A stretch of 64,000 nucleotides of DNA from Schlegelella aquatica (GCF_026013905.1 NZ_CP110257.1:1364001-1428000); one strand, 5' to 3'. Counted from the stretch's first letter, positions 1 through 9,878 are shown. Made by a program: numbers and translations. The notes: generated from the sequence alone by a model not told the origin.

Positions 1-201
1 CGCCGCCAGTGCGAGGCGCAGATGGTGCTGCTGGAGGGCAGCGAACTGCGCTTCACCGTCTCGATGGGCGTGGCGAGCTTTCCCCATACCGCGCAGGACC
101 GCCAGGCTTTGCTCGCAGCGGCCGAGGCGGCGTTGGCACGCGCGGGCGAGCGCGGGGGCAACTGCACCCTGCCTGCGCCGATCGCGCTCGATCCGCGCTG
201 A
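1..201 (+). CDS. C-terminal end of a GGDEF (diguanylate cyclase-like) protein, partial
   Basis: The frame is open from the first base to a TGA at 199-201, giving the last 66 residues of a protein whose start lies outside the window. The stretch TVSMGVASFP followed by an Ala-rich helix ending in ARAGERGGN is the usual C-terminal part of a GGDEF domain, downstream of the active-site loop: a beta strand, then the helix in which family members normally read ADxALYxAKxxGRN. The expected Tyr-Ala-Lys is replaced by LARAGERGGN, so the ending is somewhat divergent. GGDEF proteins make cyclic di-GMP, but the catalytic loop is not visible here and activity cannot be judged. Confidence 0.6.
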   Translation, partial: RRQCEAQMVLLEGSELRFTVSMGVASFPHTAQDRQALLAAAEAALARAGERGGNCTLPAPIALDPR

Positions 202-1008
202 TCAGGCCAACGCCTTGTAGAGCATGTAGGCTGCCAGCCCGTAGAGCAGCAGCGCGAACACGCGCTTGAGTTGCCGCACGTTCATCGCATGCGCGACGCG
301 GGCGCCGAAGGGGGCGGTGAGCACGCTGGCGCTCGCGATCACCGCCAGCGCCGGCAGGTAGAGGTAGCCGAGCGCGCCCGGCAGCGGAGCCGGCACCGAC
401 CAACCCCCCACCACGTAGCCCACCGTATTGGCCAGGGCGATCGGGAAGCCCAGCGCGGCGCTCGTCGCCACCGCGTTGTGCATTGCCACGTTGCACCAGG
501 TCATGAACGGCACCGACACGAACCCGCCGCCGGCGCCGACCAGCCCGGAGACGAAGCCGATGCCGCCGCCCGCAACCCATTGCCCCGCCATGCCGGGCAT
601 CTGGCGCGCAGGGGCGGGCTTCTTGTCCAGCAGCATCTGCGTGGCCGAAAAGCCGACGAAGGCCGCGAAGACGAGCGCCAGCCACTGGCCCTTGAGCACC
701 GCGAAGACACCGGCGCCGGCGAGCAGGCCGCCGATGACGATGCCCGGCGCCAGGCCGCGCACGATGTCCCATCGCACCGCCCCGCGCTTGTGATGGGCAC
801 GCACGCTGGAGAGCGAGGTGAACAAGATGGTGGCCATCGAGGTGGCAATCGCCATCTTCACCGCCAGCCCGTCCGGCACCCCTCGGTGCGAGAGGATGAA
901 CGTCATGAACGGCACGAGCAGCATGCCGCCCCCGATACCGAGCAGCCCCGCCAGGAACCCCGTGCAGGAGCCGAGCAGGAGCAGTTCCGCGATGAGTTGA
1001 AACTCCAT
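202..1008 (-). CDS. Sulfite exporter TauE/SafE family membrane protein
   Basis: This is a 268-residue, strongly hydrophobic protein with about eight membrane segments. The two glycine-rich repeats typical of TauE/SafE (DUF81) permeases are visible: GLLGIGGGMLLVPFM near residue 25 and GLVGAGGGFVSVPFM near residue 160, each followed by a conserved polar loop containing A(V/T)ATS. Members export sulfite, sulfoacetate or other small organic anions; the substrate here cannot be read from sequence. I chose the ATG at 1008; a TTG two codons upstream is also possible. It lies 2 bp downstream of the EVE gene on the same strand, so the two are probably co-transcribed. Confidence 0.85.
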   Translation of the reverse strand: MEFQLIAELLLLGSCTGFLAGLLGIGGGMLLVPFMTFILSHRGVPDGLAVKMAIATSMATILFTSLSSVRAHHKRGAVRWDIVRGLAPGIVIGGLLAGAGVFAVLKGQWLALVFAAFVGFSATQMLLDKKPAPARQMPGMAGQWVAGGGIGFVSGLVGAGGGFVSVPFMTWCNVAMHNAVATSAALGFPIALANTVGYVVGGWSVPAPLPGALGYLYLPALAVIASASVLTAPFGARVAHAMNVRQLKRVFALLLYGLAAYMLYKALA

Positions 1009-1010
1009 GG

Positions 1011-1481
1011 TCAAGCGATCGATTCAAGGGCCGTGAGCACCCGCCGCCACTGGTCGGGCGTCACGGGCGTGATCGAAAGCCGGTTGGCCGGCTTGAGGAC
1101 GAGCAGATCCGCGAGTTCGGGCCGCTCGCGCATGTCCTTGAGGCAGAGCAGCCGGGTCTTGCGCACCAGGCGCACATCGACGAGCCACCAGCGCGGCGCC
1201 TCAGGCGATGCCTTCGGATCGTGGTAGCGGCTGGCGGGATCGAACTGGGTCGGATCGGGATAGGGCGCGGACGCGACCTCCGCGAGACCGGCAATGCCGG
1301 GCTGCGCGCACGAGGAGTGATAGAACAACACGCCGTCGCCCACGCGCATCGCATCGCGCATGAAGTTGCGGGCCTGGTAGTTGCGCACCCCGGTCCAGGG
1401 CACCGTCTGGTTCGGCAGGCGCGCCAAGTCATCGATCGAGCACTCGTCGGGCTCGCTTTTCATCAACCAGTAGGAGGGCAT
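1011..1481 (-). CDS. EVE domain-containing protein
   Basis: A 156-residue protein beginning MPSYWLMKSEPDECSIDDL, the classical start of the EVE domain (thymocyte nuclear protein 1 family, PUA-like fold). Further family signatures are the WTGVRNYQARNFMRD and GVLFYHSS stretches and WWLVDVRLVRK. EVE domains are thought to bind modified bases in DNA or RNA; the biological role in bacteria is not settled. The frame is open upstream to 1556, but that extension would run into the 3' end of 6S RNA and lacks homology, so the ATG at 1481 is preferred. The neighbouring position next to 6S RNA and zapA is often held by a folate cyclo-ligase gene in other proteobacteria. Confidence 0.85.
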   Translation of the reverse strand: MPSYWLMKSEPDECSIDDLARLPNQTVPWTGVRNYQARNFMRDAMRVGDGVLFYHSSCAQPGIAGLAEVASAPYPDPTQFDPASRYHDPKASPEAPRWWLVDVRLVRKTRLLCLKDMRERPELADLLVLKPANRLSITPVTPDQWRRVLTALESIA

Positions 1482-1545
1482 AGAGAAGGCGTTGCGCGAC
1501 ACACGGCGGCGGGCGCCGGGCGCAGAAGCCATCGTGAAGGCAAAG

Positions 1546-1724
1546 GTGTCCGCCACGGACCGGGAGCCGCATTCCTGAACCCAGGGGATTCAGGTGGGCG
1601 AGGTCAGTCCGGCTTCGGGTTCATCTGACGCGAGACGATCGCACCAGCCGGACGATCTTCCAAGCCCTAGCTCCAAGAGCATCGGTTCAAGGAAATATAA
1701 AACTCCCGCGAACGCGACGGACGA
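1546..1724 (-). ncRNA. ssrS: 6S RNA
   Basis: The ~180-nt gap downstream of zapA holds a 6S RNA-like sequence on the minus strand. The proposed ends can pair (GTCCG near 1720 with CGGAC near 1549, and GCGGGAG with CTCCCG further in), forming the closing stem. The 3' half has the characteristic hairpin CCTGAATCCCCTGGGTTCAGG in the place of the E. coli CCTTGAACCAAGGGTTCAAGG. A -10-like TAGAAT at 1729-1734 lies 7 bases before the proposed 5' end. 6S RNA mimics an open promoter and holds sigma-70 RNA polymerase in stationary phase. Position after zapA and length both match. Ends are approximate. Confidence 0.75.
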
Positions 1725-1750
1725 CCCCATTCTACGGCCCCTGTGCTGCT

Positions 1751-2083
1751 TCAAATGAGTTGCCCGTCCTGTCCTAGGGCTTCGTCGAGCCGCCGGATCA
1801 AGCCGTGCAGATCTGTGCTTGACCCTGGGGCGCTGCCACGGTCGTCTTGCAGCACGGCAGCGTTCACCGCGGGCGCCAGCGGCTGCTTCTCGGCCAGCTC
1901 ATAGGCGATGTTGAGCGCCGCGAGCACGGCGATGCGCTCGCGCGCCTTGACCTTGCCCGCATCGCGGATGGCGCACATCTCGCGGTCCACGACGTTCACC
2001 GCTTCGAGCAGCGCGGCTTCGCCGCCTTCGGGGCAGGCCAGGATGTAGCTCTGGCCCATGATCGTCACCTCGATCTGCTTCAC
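1751..2083 (-). CDS. zapA: Cell division protein ZapA
   Basis: A 110-residue protein starting MKQIEVTIMGQSYILACPEG, the beta-strand module of ZapA, followed by a helix with NVVDREMCAIRDAGK and the ERIAVLAALNIAYEL coiled-coil region. ZapA binds FtsZ at the division ring and bundles protofilaments. Its start overlaps the end of the upstream small coiled-coil gene by 4 bp, a usual arrangement. 6S RNA follows directly downstream, as in many proteobacteria. Confidence 0.92.
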   Translation of the reverse strand: MKQIEVTIMGQSYILACPEGGEAALLEAVNVVDREMCAIRDAGKVKARERIAVLAALNIAYELAEKQPLAPAVNAAVLQDDRGSAPGSSTDLHGLIRRLDEALGQDGQLI

Positions 2084-2343
2084 GCGCCGCCTCCTTCTCG
2101 CGGCGTCCCGGCGCTGCTGTCGGCCGTTTCACCGCCCGGTGCCGCAAGGGTCAGGGTTTCCGGCAGGCGGTCGATCAGCGCATCGATGCGCGCGCGTGCG
2201 GCGCTCAGCCGCGAGCGCAAGCTGTCGCGCTCGGCGGTCACGCTCGCCAGCTGCTGCTCGAGCAGCTCATTGGTGCGTTGCAGTTCCTCGTAGCGCAACA
2301 GCAATCGCTCCACACGCTCGACGAGTCGATCGATGTCTGACAT
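2080..2343 (-). CDS. Small coiled-coil protein next to ZapA (TIGR02449-like, ZapB-like)
   Basis: An 87-residue protein starting MSDIDRLVERVERLLLRYEE. It is almost entirely a predicted coiled coil: heptads of Leu, Arg and Glu run to about residue 60 (LQRTNELLEQQLASVTAERD), then a short Ala/Gly/Pro-rich tail. Small proteins of this kind usually lie directly upstream of zapA and have been assigned to a TIGR02449-type family; a ZapB-like role at the division site is plausible but inferred only. The open frame extends 11 codons further upstream, but the MSDID start is chosen because the extension is Arg-rich and unlike the family. Confidence 0.75.
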   Translation of the reverse strand: MSDIDRLVERVERLLLRYEELQRTNELLEQQLASVTAERDSLRSRLSAARARIDALIDRLPETLTLAAPGGETADSSAGTPREGGGA

Positions 2344-2516
2344 GGGCCGGGCCGTCCTTTGGTGTCGCCTTCGCACGCCCCAAGCGGGCGCACGTCGCGT
2401 CGCGAGGCATTGTAGAACGCGCCCTTACAAATCGGCCTCGACAGGGCAGGGGTGCCAGGGTCCGGTGTGACCGATTCCCTTGCGTTGGGCGGCCCGACAT
2501 GCTCTACGCGCAGACT

Positions 2517-3167
2517 TCAGCCCCCAGGAGGAGCCGTCTTCGGCTCGAAGTCGCAGTACTTCGCCACCTGGCACTTCCAGCACAGGGGCTTGCGTGCCAC
2601 GCACACGTAGCGCCCGTGCAGGATCAGCCAGTGGTGGGCGTCGGGGAGGTAGTGCGCCGGCACGCGCCGCAACAGCTCGAGCTCGACCTCGAGCGGGTTC
2701 TTGCCCGGTGCGAGACCGGTGCGGTTGCTCACGCGGAAGATGTGCGTGTCCACTGCCATCGTGGGCTCGCCGAATGCCACATTGAGCACGACGTTGGCCG
2801 TCTTGCGGCCCACGCCCGGCAGCGCCTCCAGCTCCTCGCGAGTGCGCGGCACTTCTGCGCCATGACGCTCGAGGAGGATGCGGCAGGTGTCGAGCAGGTG
2901 CTTGGCCTTGTTGCGGTACAGCCCGATCGTCTTGATGTGCTCGCACAGCCCTTCGTAACCGAGCGCCAGGATCTTCGCCGGGGTGTTGGCCACGGGGAAC
3001 AGCCGCCGCGTGGCCTTGTTGACGCCCGCGTCGGTCGCCTGCGCCGAAAGCAGCACCGCGGTCAGCAGCTCGAAAACGCTGCTGTACTCCAGTTCGCTGG
3101 CCGGCTGGGGGTTGGCCGCCTTCAAGGTCGCGAAGAAGGGTTCGATGTCCTCGGTCTTCATGGGCAT
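2517..3167 (-). CDS. nth: Endonuclease III
   Basis: A 216-residue DNA glycosylase/AP lyase of normal length for the family. The helix-hairpin-helix motif LPGVGRKTANVVL near residue 118 carries the catalytic Lys, and VDTHIFRVSNR near residue 140 carries the catalytic Asp. The C-terminal [4Fe-4S] cluster motif is complete (C-x6-C-x2-C-x5-C, from CVARKPLCWKC to YC). The enzyme removes oxidised pyrimidines in base excision repair. No clear Shine-Dalgarno precedes either possible start (MPMKT or MKT). An RsxB-like gene, often the neighbour of nth, is about 0.5 kb away with a glyoxalase-fold gene inserted between. Confidence 0.95.
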   Translation of the reverse strand: MPMKTEDIEPFFATLKAANPQPASELEYSSVFELLTAVLLSAQATDAGVNKATRRLFPVANTPAKILALGYEGLCEHIKTIGLYRNKAKHLLDTCRILLERHGAEVPRTREELEALPGVGRKTANVVLNVAFGEPTMAVDTHIFRVSNRTGLAPGKNPLEVELELLRRVPAHYLPDAHHWLILHGRYVCVARKPLCWKCQVAKYCDFEPKTAPPGG

Positions 3168-3238
3168 GGATTGTCACTTGACGCGCGGTGTGCCCAGGTT
3201 CAGGATGGATCTTTCACCCGTCGTCGAGGAGGCCTGCC

Positions 3239-3619
3239 ATGTTGAGCGAAGCACCTGTCACGACGATGCTGCCGGTGCGTAACCTGCAGCGCGCCCGAGA
3301 GTTCTACGAACACTGCCTGGGTCTGGGGCCCGGCGAGCTGCGGCCCGACGGCAAGGTCGTCTACCGCTGCGGCGGCGCCCGTCTCGCGCTTTTTCCGAAG
3401 GAGGAGGGCACCAAGGCGGAGCACACGGCGGTGAGCTTCGAGGTGTCCGACATCGCGGCGTCGGTCCGCGAGCTGGAAGCGCACGGCGTGCGGTTCGAGG
3501 ACTACGACCTGCCGGGACTGAAGACCTCGGACCACGTCTGCGTGCTCGGCGCCGAGAAGGCGGCGTGGTTCAAGGACACCGAGGGCAACTACCTCTGCCT
3601 GCACGAGGACCTGTCCTGA
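3239..3619 (+). CDS. VOC (glyoxalase/bleomycin resistance fold) family protein
   Basis: A 126-residue protein with a single VOC module pair: TTMLPVRNLQRAREFYEHCLGL at the N-terminus, a central GGARLALFP strand, and a second beta-alpha-beta unit ending AAWFKDTEGNYLCLHE. The fold binds a divalent metal in many members; Glu in the final LCLHE is a possible ligand. The substrate is unknown; small solitary members include dioxygenases, lyases and thiol-dependent resistance enzymes. GAGGAGG just upstream supports the ATG at 3239. It is transcribed divergently from nth and convergently with the RsxB-like gene, so it forms its own unit. Confidence 0.75.
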   Translation: MLSEAPVTTMLPVRNLQRAREFYEHCLGLGPGELRPDGKVVYRCGGARLALFPKEEGTKAEHTAVSFEVSDIAASVRELEAHGVRFEDYDLPGLKTSDHVCVLGAEKAAWFKDTEGNYLCLHEDLS

Positions 3620-3628
3620 CCAGGCGTG

Positions 3629-4294
3629 TCAGCCGGCTCTGCGGGCGCGGGCGCGTGCCATTGCGGCCTCGATGATGCTGCGCTTGCGCTGCAGCGTCTG
3701 CGGATCGGTGATCGTCGATGCGGCGGCGAGGTCCGCCAGCTTGGCATCGGCCTTGGCCGCCAGGCGTTCCTCGTGCTCGCGACGGTCGCGCTCCACCCGC
3801 AGACGGTGAAAGTCGTAGCGTTCGCGCGCCTGCGCCGCCTGCTCGGGGCTCCACGCCTGCCATCCGGTGCGCCCCGGCGTCTCCACGCGCAGGGTGATGC
3901 AGTCCACCGGACAGACGGGAATGCACAACTCGCAGCCCGTGCACCACTGTTCCACGACGGTGTGCATGCGCTTATGCGTGCCCACGATGCAGTCCACCGG
4001 GCAGGCCTTGATGCACAACGTGCAGCCGATGCACCACGCCTCGTCGATGACCGCGACGGCGCGCGGCCCTTCCGCCCCGCATGCCGGGTCGAGCGGGCGC
4101 GCGGCGAGCCCCGTGAGGCGCGCGAGGCGTTCGATCCCCTCGGCCCCGCCGGGGGGGCAGCGGTTGATGTCCGCCTCGCCGGCGGCGATCGCTTCGGCGT
4201 AGCTGCGGCAGTCGGGGTAGCCGCACCGGGTGCACTGGGTCTGGGGGAGGAGGGCGTCGATCTCCTCGACGCGGAGCGTATTCATGGCTGCCAA
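3629..4294 (-). CDS. rsxB: RsxB/RnfB-like polyferredoxin
   Basis: A 221-residue iron-sulfur protein. Residues about 5-60 match the Fe-S domain of RnfB/RsxB ([21 protein letters not shown]...INRCPPGG). Two ferredoxin-type [4Fe-4S] motifs follow: [16 protein letters not shown] near residue 90 and [16 protein letters not shown] near residue 120. The C-terminal third is a charged helix rich in Arg, Glu and Ala. Unlike RnfB it lacks the N-terminal membrane anchor, and no rnfA/C/D/G/E gene is nearby, so it may act as a soluble electron carrier. The start could also be the Met three codons inside (4285). Confidence 0.85.
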   Translation of the reverse strand: MAAMNTLRVEEIDALLPQTQCTRCGYPDCRSYAEAIAAGEADINRCPPGGAEGIERLARLTGLAARPLDPACGAEGPRAVAVIDEAWCIGCTLCIKACPVDCIVGTHKRMHTVVEQWCTGCELCIPVCPVDCITLRVETPGRTGWQAWSPEQAAQARERYDFHRLRVERDRREHEERLAAKADAKLADLAAASTITDPQTLQRKRSIIEAAMARARARRAG

Positions 4295-4319
4295 GAAGAA
4301 GAGCGCCCACAGGCGCTCC
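4293..4319 (-). terminator. Rho-independent terminator after phaZ
   Basis: On the minus strand a GAGCGCC/GGCGCTC stem with a 4-base loop (TGTG) is followed by TTCTTCTT, 23 bp downstream of the phaZ stop. It lies in the gap before the RsxB-like gene on the same strand. Confidence 0.7.
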
Positions 4320-4341
4320 GTGATTGTCGCTCAGGGGCGGC

Positions 4342-5583
4342 TCACTTCTCGTGGCGGGCGATGAACTCGCGCACCACCGGGTAGACCTTCTCGCGCCAGC
4401 GGCGCCCCGAGAAGATGCCGTAGTGCCCCGCGCCTTCCACGGTGTAGTGCGGCTGCTCCTTCTTCGGAATGCCGGTGCACAGATCGTGGGCGGCGCGCGT
4501 CTGCCCGGCGCCGGAGATGTCGTCGAGCTCGCCCTCGATCGTCAGCAGGGCGGTCGTCTTGATGTCCTGAGGCCGTACCAGTTCGCCCCGCACCCGCCAC
4601 GTGCCGTTGACCAGCGCGAAGTCCTGGAAGACGGTCTTGATGGTGTCCAGGTAGTACTCGGCCGGCATGTCCAGCACGGCGTTGTACTCGTCGTAGAAGC
4701 GCCGATGAGCTTCCACACTGTCTTCGTCCCCGCGCACCAGGTCGAGGAAGTAGTCGTAGTGAGAAGACAGGTGGCGGTCCGGGTTCATCGCAACGAAACC
4801 GGTGTACTGCAGGAAGCCGGGGTACACGCGCCGGCCCGCACCGGGGTAGTTGGGCGGCACCCGGTAGATCAGGTTGCTCTCGAACCACTCGTAGCTGCGG
4901 GTCATCGCCAGGTTGTTGACCGCGGTCGGGCTCTTGCGAGCGTCGATCGGCCCGCCCATCATGGTCATCGTGCGCGGGGTCTGCTCGCCGCGGGAGGCCA
5001 TGAGGGAGATGGCGGCCAGCACCGGCACGGTGGGCTGACACACGGACATCACGTGCACGTGCGGCCCGATGTGGCGGATGAACTCCTGCACGTACTCGAC
5101 GTAGTCGTCGAGGTGGAAGGGGCCTTCCGAAACCGGCACCATCCGGGCATCCACCCAATCGGTGATGTAGACCTTGTGGCCCGTGAGCAGCATGCCCACC
5201 GTGTCGCGCAGCAAGGTGGCGTGGTGACCCGACAGGGGCGCGACCACGAGCACCGTGGGCTGCCGCTTCATCTTCGCCAGCGCCTCGACGTTGTCGGTGA
5301 AGCGCTTGAAGCGCTTGAGCTTGCAGAACGGCTTGGACACCGCCACCTGCTCCTGGACCGCGACCTCGACGCCGTCCACCTTGACGGAGGTGATGCCGAA
5401 TTCCGGCTTCTCGTACTCCTTCGAGAGGCGGTGCATCAGGTCGAAGCCGGCCGCGATGCGGTCGGCCAACGGCACATGGGTGAACGGCGACAGCGGGTGG
5501 CTGTACAGCTTGGCCGAAGCATTGGCGAATTCCGCGAACGGGCTGATCAGGGCCCGCTGGGTCTCATACAACTGGTAGAGCAT
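4342..5583 (-). CDS. phaZ: Intracellular polyhydroxyalkanoate depolymerase
   Basis: A 413-residue protein of the PhaZ (intracellular PHB depolymerase) family, starting MLYQLYETQRALISPFAEFA. The alpha/beta-hydrolase core has VLVVAPLSGHHATLLRDTV near residue 110, and the nucleophile elbow VMSVCQPTVPVLA carries Cys in place of Ser, as in Ralstonia PhaZa1. The catalytic His is probably in GAGHYGIFSGRRW near the C-terminus. It mobilises stored poly(3-hydroxybutyrate) granules. AGAAAGGGG precedes the ATG at 5583. The upstream region holds a perfect inverted repeat and other TGC-rich elements that may be operator sites. Confidence 0.93.
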   Translation of the reverse strand: MLYQLYETQRALISPFAEFANASAKLYSHPLSPFTHVPLADRIAAGFDLMHRLSKEYEKPEFGITSVKVDGVEVAVQEQVAVSKPFCKLKRFKRFTDNVEALAKMKRQPTVLVVAPLSGHHATLLRDTVGMLLTGHKVYITDWVDARMVPVSEGPFHLDDYVEYVQEFIRHIGPHVHVMSVCQPTVPVLAAISLMASRGEQTPRTMTMMGGPIDARKSPTAVNNLAMTRSYEWFESNLIYRVPPNYPGAGRRVYPGFLQYTGFVAMNPDRHLSSHYDYFLDLVRGDEDSVEAHRRFYDEYNAVLDMPAEYYLDTIKTVFQDFALVNGTWRVRGELVRPQDIKTTALLTIEGELDDISGAGQTRAAHDLCTGIPKKEQPHYTVEGAGHYGIFSGRRWREKVYPVVREFIARHEK

Positions 5584-5652
5584 GGACGCCCCTTTCTGCG
5601 ACTGCTTGCTGCACTGCAACTTGTGTGCGCGGCCCCTGCAGCACAGGGGCGG

Positions 5653-5667
5653 TGTTGCATCGCAACA
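5653..5667. promoter_or_regulatory. Perfect inverted repeat upstream of phaZ, candidate operator
   Basis: TGTTGC-ATC-GCAACA is a 15-bp perfect palindrome 70 bp before the phaZ start. A related TGCACTGCAAC sequence lies at 5609-5619, and a GCCCCTG/CAGGGGC hairpin lies at 5632-5650 between them. PHA-granule regulators of the PhaR type bind TGC/GCA-rich sites in this group; the assignment here is inference from the neighbouring gene only. Confidence 0.4.
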
Positions 5668-5759
5668 TACTTGAAGCGTATCAGGATGTGCGTCGTTGCG
5701 TGGTCCGGGCATCCCCTCAAGACCCGTGCAGATCGCACGCCAGGAGCCGACTTGCAACG

Positions 5760-5785
5760 AAAAGGGGCCCCGAGGGGCCCCTTGC
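5760..5785 (-). terminator. Rho-independent terminator of the aminotransferase gene
   Basis: A GC-rich palindrome (AAGGGGCCCC/GGGGCCCCTT with a very short loop) is followed on the minus strand by TTTTCG. It lies about 25-50 bp downstream of the aminotransferase stop and before the phaZ promoter region. Confidence 0.75.
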
Positions 5786-5808
5786 TGTCTCTTGCGCCGT
5801 GAGGTGCG

Positions 5809-7008
5809 TCACAGCACCTTCGCAATCGCCCGGGCGACGTAGTCGATGTTCCGGGTGTTGAGGGCGGCCACACAGATGCGGCCGGAATCCACGCCGTACA
5901 CCCCGAACTCGCTGCGCAGGCGCTGCATTTGCTCCTTCGTGAGCCCGGAGTAACTGAATATGCCCTTCTGCTGCGTGATGAAGCTCATGTCCTGAGTCAC
6001 GCCGGCGGCGCGCAGCTTCTGCACGAGCAACTCGCGCATCTGCTTGATGCGAACGCGCATGGTGGCGAGCTCGTCTTCCCAGGTCTGGCGCAGGGCCGGC
6101 GTCGTCAGCACGGCAGCCACCACCTGCGCGCCGTGGGTGGGCGGATTGGAATAGTTGGTCCGGATCACCCGCTTGAGCTGGGAAAGGACGCGGTCGGCCT
6201 CTTCCTTGGAGCTGCACACCACGCTCAGCGCCCCGACGCGCTCGCCGTAGAGCGAGAAGCTCTTGGAAAACGAGGTCGAGACGAACATGGGCAGCCCGGC
6301 CTTCAGGAACTGGCCGATCACCGCACCGTCCTCGGCGATGCCTTCGCCGAAACCCTGGTAGGCCATGTCCAGGAAGGGCACCAGGCCGCGCGAGCCGATC
6401 GCCTCGATGACTTGCTCCCACTGGGCGGGGGTCAGGTCGTAGCCGGTCGGGTTGTGGCAACAGGCGTGCAGCACCACGATCGTCCCAGGCTCGGCGGCGC
6501 GCAGGGCGGCCAGCATCGCGTCGAAGTCGATGCCCCGGCGCCCGGCGTCATAGTAGGGATAAGTGCCCACCTGGAAGCCGGCGTTCTCGAACAGGGCTCG
6601 GTGGTTCTCCCAGCTGGGGTCGCTGATGAGCACCTTGGCCTGCGGCGTGAGCTTCTTGAGGAAGTCGGCGCCGATCTTGAGGCCACCCGTGCCCCCCAGG
6701 GCCTGGACGGTTGCCACCCGGCCGCTTTGGACGGCCTGGCTCTCGGCACCGAACACCAGGCCCTGCACCGCCTTGTCGTAGGCGGCGATGCCATCGATCG
6801 GCAGGTAGCCGCGGGGTTTGGCGGCTTCGACCAGTTGCTTCTCGGCCTGCGTCACGCATTTGAGCAGCGGAAGCTTGCCGTTGTCGTCGTAGTACACGCC
6901 CACCCCGAGGTTGACCTTGTCCGGGTTCGGGTCGGCGTTGAACTGTTCGTTCAGCCCCAGGATGGGGTCGCGCGGCGCCATCTCGACGGCGGCAAACAGG
7001 GAAGCCAT
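5809..7008 (-). CDS. tyrB: Aromatic/aspartate aminotransferase (class I)
   Basis: A 399-residue PLP enzyme of the AspC/TyrB subgroup, starting MASLFAAVEMAPRDPILGLNE. Typical family features are VNLGVGVYYDDNGKLPLL, the YLPIDG loop, NPTGYDL near residue 190, and the PLP-lysine motif STSFSKSFSLYGERVG near residue 250. The substrate arginine is expected in GRICVAALN near the C-terminus. It interconverts aspartate or aromatic amino acids with the 2-oxo acids; AspC and TyrB cannot be separated by eye. It is divergent from uvrB with about 110 bp between the starts. Confidence 0.88.
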   Translation of the reverse strand: MASLFAAVEMAPRDPILGLNEQFNADPNPDKVNLGVGVYYDDNGKLPLLKCVTQAEKQLVEAAKPRGYLPIDGIAAYDKAVQGLVFGAESQAVQSGRVATVQALGGTGGLKIGADFLKKLTPQAKVLISDPSWENHRALFENAGFQVGTYPYYDAGRRGIDFDAMLAALRAAEPGTIVVLHACCHNPTGYDLTPAQWEQVIEAIGSRGLVPFLDMAYQGFGEGIAEDGAVIGQFLKAGLPMFVSTSFSKSFSLYGERVGALSVVCSSKEEADRVLSQLKRVIRTNYSNPPTHGAQVVAAVLTTPALRQTWEDELATMRVRIKQMRELLVQKLRAAGVTQDMSFITQQKGIFSYSGLTKEQMQRLRSEFGVYGVDSGRICVAALNTRNIDYVARAIAKVL

Positions 7009-7120
7009 GAGGAGTCAGTCCTTGTCAGTGGAGGGGGACGGGTGATTGCGCTAATCTGGACGGCTCGCCTGGCCACCCGCAGCCAGGGATAACCCGCATT
7101 TTAGGCGCCCGCACAGCTTC

Positions 7121-9211
<2,091 letters not shown>

Positions 9212-9230
9212 ACAAAATTAGAATTGTTCT

Positions 9231-9746
9231 ATGAGCTCCGGCGCCCTGTACTCCGTCTTGTTCTGTTGCATGGGCAACATCTGTCGCTCGCCCACGGCGG
9301 AGGGGGTCATGCGCGCCTACCTCGAGCGGCACGGATGGGCCGGCCGGGTCCACCTCGATTCCGCCGGCACGCACGGCTGGCACGTGGGCGCGCCGCCGGA
9401 TCCCCGCGCGCAGCGTCACGCGGCCGCCCGCGGCTACGACCTCTCCCGTTTGCGAGCAAGGCGGGTGGAGGTGGCGGACTTCGTGCGCTTCGACCTGGTG
9501 CTGGCGATGGACGAGGAGAACCTCGCCGCGTTGCGCGCACTCGCGCCCGCCGAGCACGAGGACAAGGTGCAGCTGCTGATGCGGTACGCCCGCCGGCATC
9601 GTTCGCCCATCGTCCCGGACCCTTACTATGGGCCGGCCGCGGGCTTCGACGTGGTGCTGGACTACGTGGAAGACGCGTGCGAAGGCCTGCTGGAACACGT
9701 ACGCGGCTTCTTGGTCGACGCAGGGAACTTCCCGGTCAAAACTTGA
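9231..9746 (+). CDS. Low-molecular-weight protein-tyrosine phosphatase
   Basis: A 171-residue protein with the LMW-PTP active-site loop CCMGNICRSPTAEG (C-x5-R-S) at residues 12-25 and the general-acid motif VPDPYYG near residue 130. In many bacteria such phosphatases reverse autokinases of EPS systems, and an EPS tyrosine autokinase lies 11 kb downstream; a functional link is conjecture. The stop codon overlaps the -35-like TTGACC of a duplicated isc promoter unit. The last 30 codons, from VLDYVED on, are repeated downstream in the 112-bp tandem duplication. Confidence 0.88.
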   Translation: MSSGALYSVLFCCMGNICRSPTAEGVMRAYLERHGWAGRVHLDSAGTHGWHVGAPPDPRAQRHAAARGYDLSRLRARRVEVADFVRFDLVLAMDEENLAALRALAPAEHEDKVQLLMRYARRHRSPIVPDPYYGPAAGFDVVLDYVEDACEGLLEHVRGFLVDAGNFPVKT

Positions 9747-9766
9747 CCAAAAAAGTAGGCTTCAGA
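9655..9766 (+). repeat. 112-bp tandem duplication, copy 1
   Basis: This unit holds the last ~30 codons of the phosphatase gene, its stop, and the AACTTGACCAAAAAAGTAGG segment that in copy 2 forms the -35 part of the iscR promoter. It repeats without a mismatch at 9767-9878. The base after each copy is also T, so the exact break point can slide by one. Confidence 0.97.
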
Positions 9767-9878
9767 TGCTGGACTACGTGGAAGACGCGTGCGAAGGCCT
9801 GCTGGAACACGTACGCGGCTTCTTGGTCGACGCAGGGAACTTCCCGGTCAAAACTTGACCAAAAAAGTAGGCTTCAGA
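9767..9878 (+). repeat. 112-bp tandem duplication, copy 2
   Basis: Exact second copy of 9655-9766. It leaves an orphan, untranslated fragment of the phosphatase C-terminus (beginning MLDYVED if read from the ATG formed at the junction) between the phosphatase stop and iscR. Only this copy is followed by the -10 hexamer TAAAAT. Confidence 0.97.
9855..9871 (+). promoter_or_regulatory. IscR type-1-like site overlapping the -35
   Basis: TTGACCAAAAAAGTAGG agrees with the type-1 IscR core YYGACTRWWWYAGTCRR at 14 of 17 positions. The same sequence is present in the first repeat copy at 9743-9759, giving an additional site without a promoter. Confidence 0.55.

Noticed and set aside
7009-7120. LexA box upstream of uvrB
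   Set aside because: No CTGT-N8-ACAG or close variant is present in the divergent region.
9628-9858. A second, fused phosphatase-like ORF across the tandem duplication
   Set aside because: It is an out-of-frame product of the 112-bp duplication without an active-site loop; the real gene ends at 9746.
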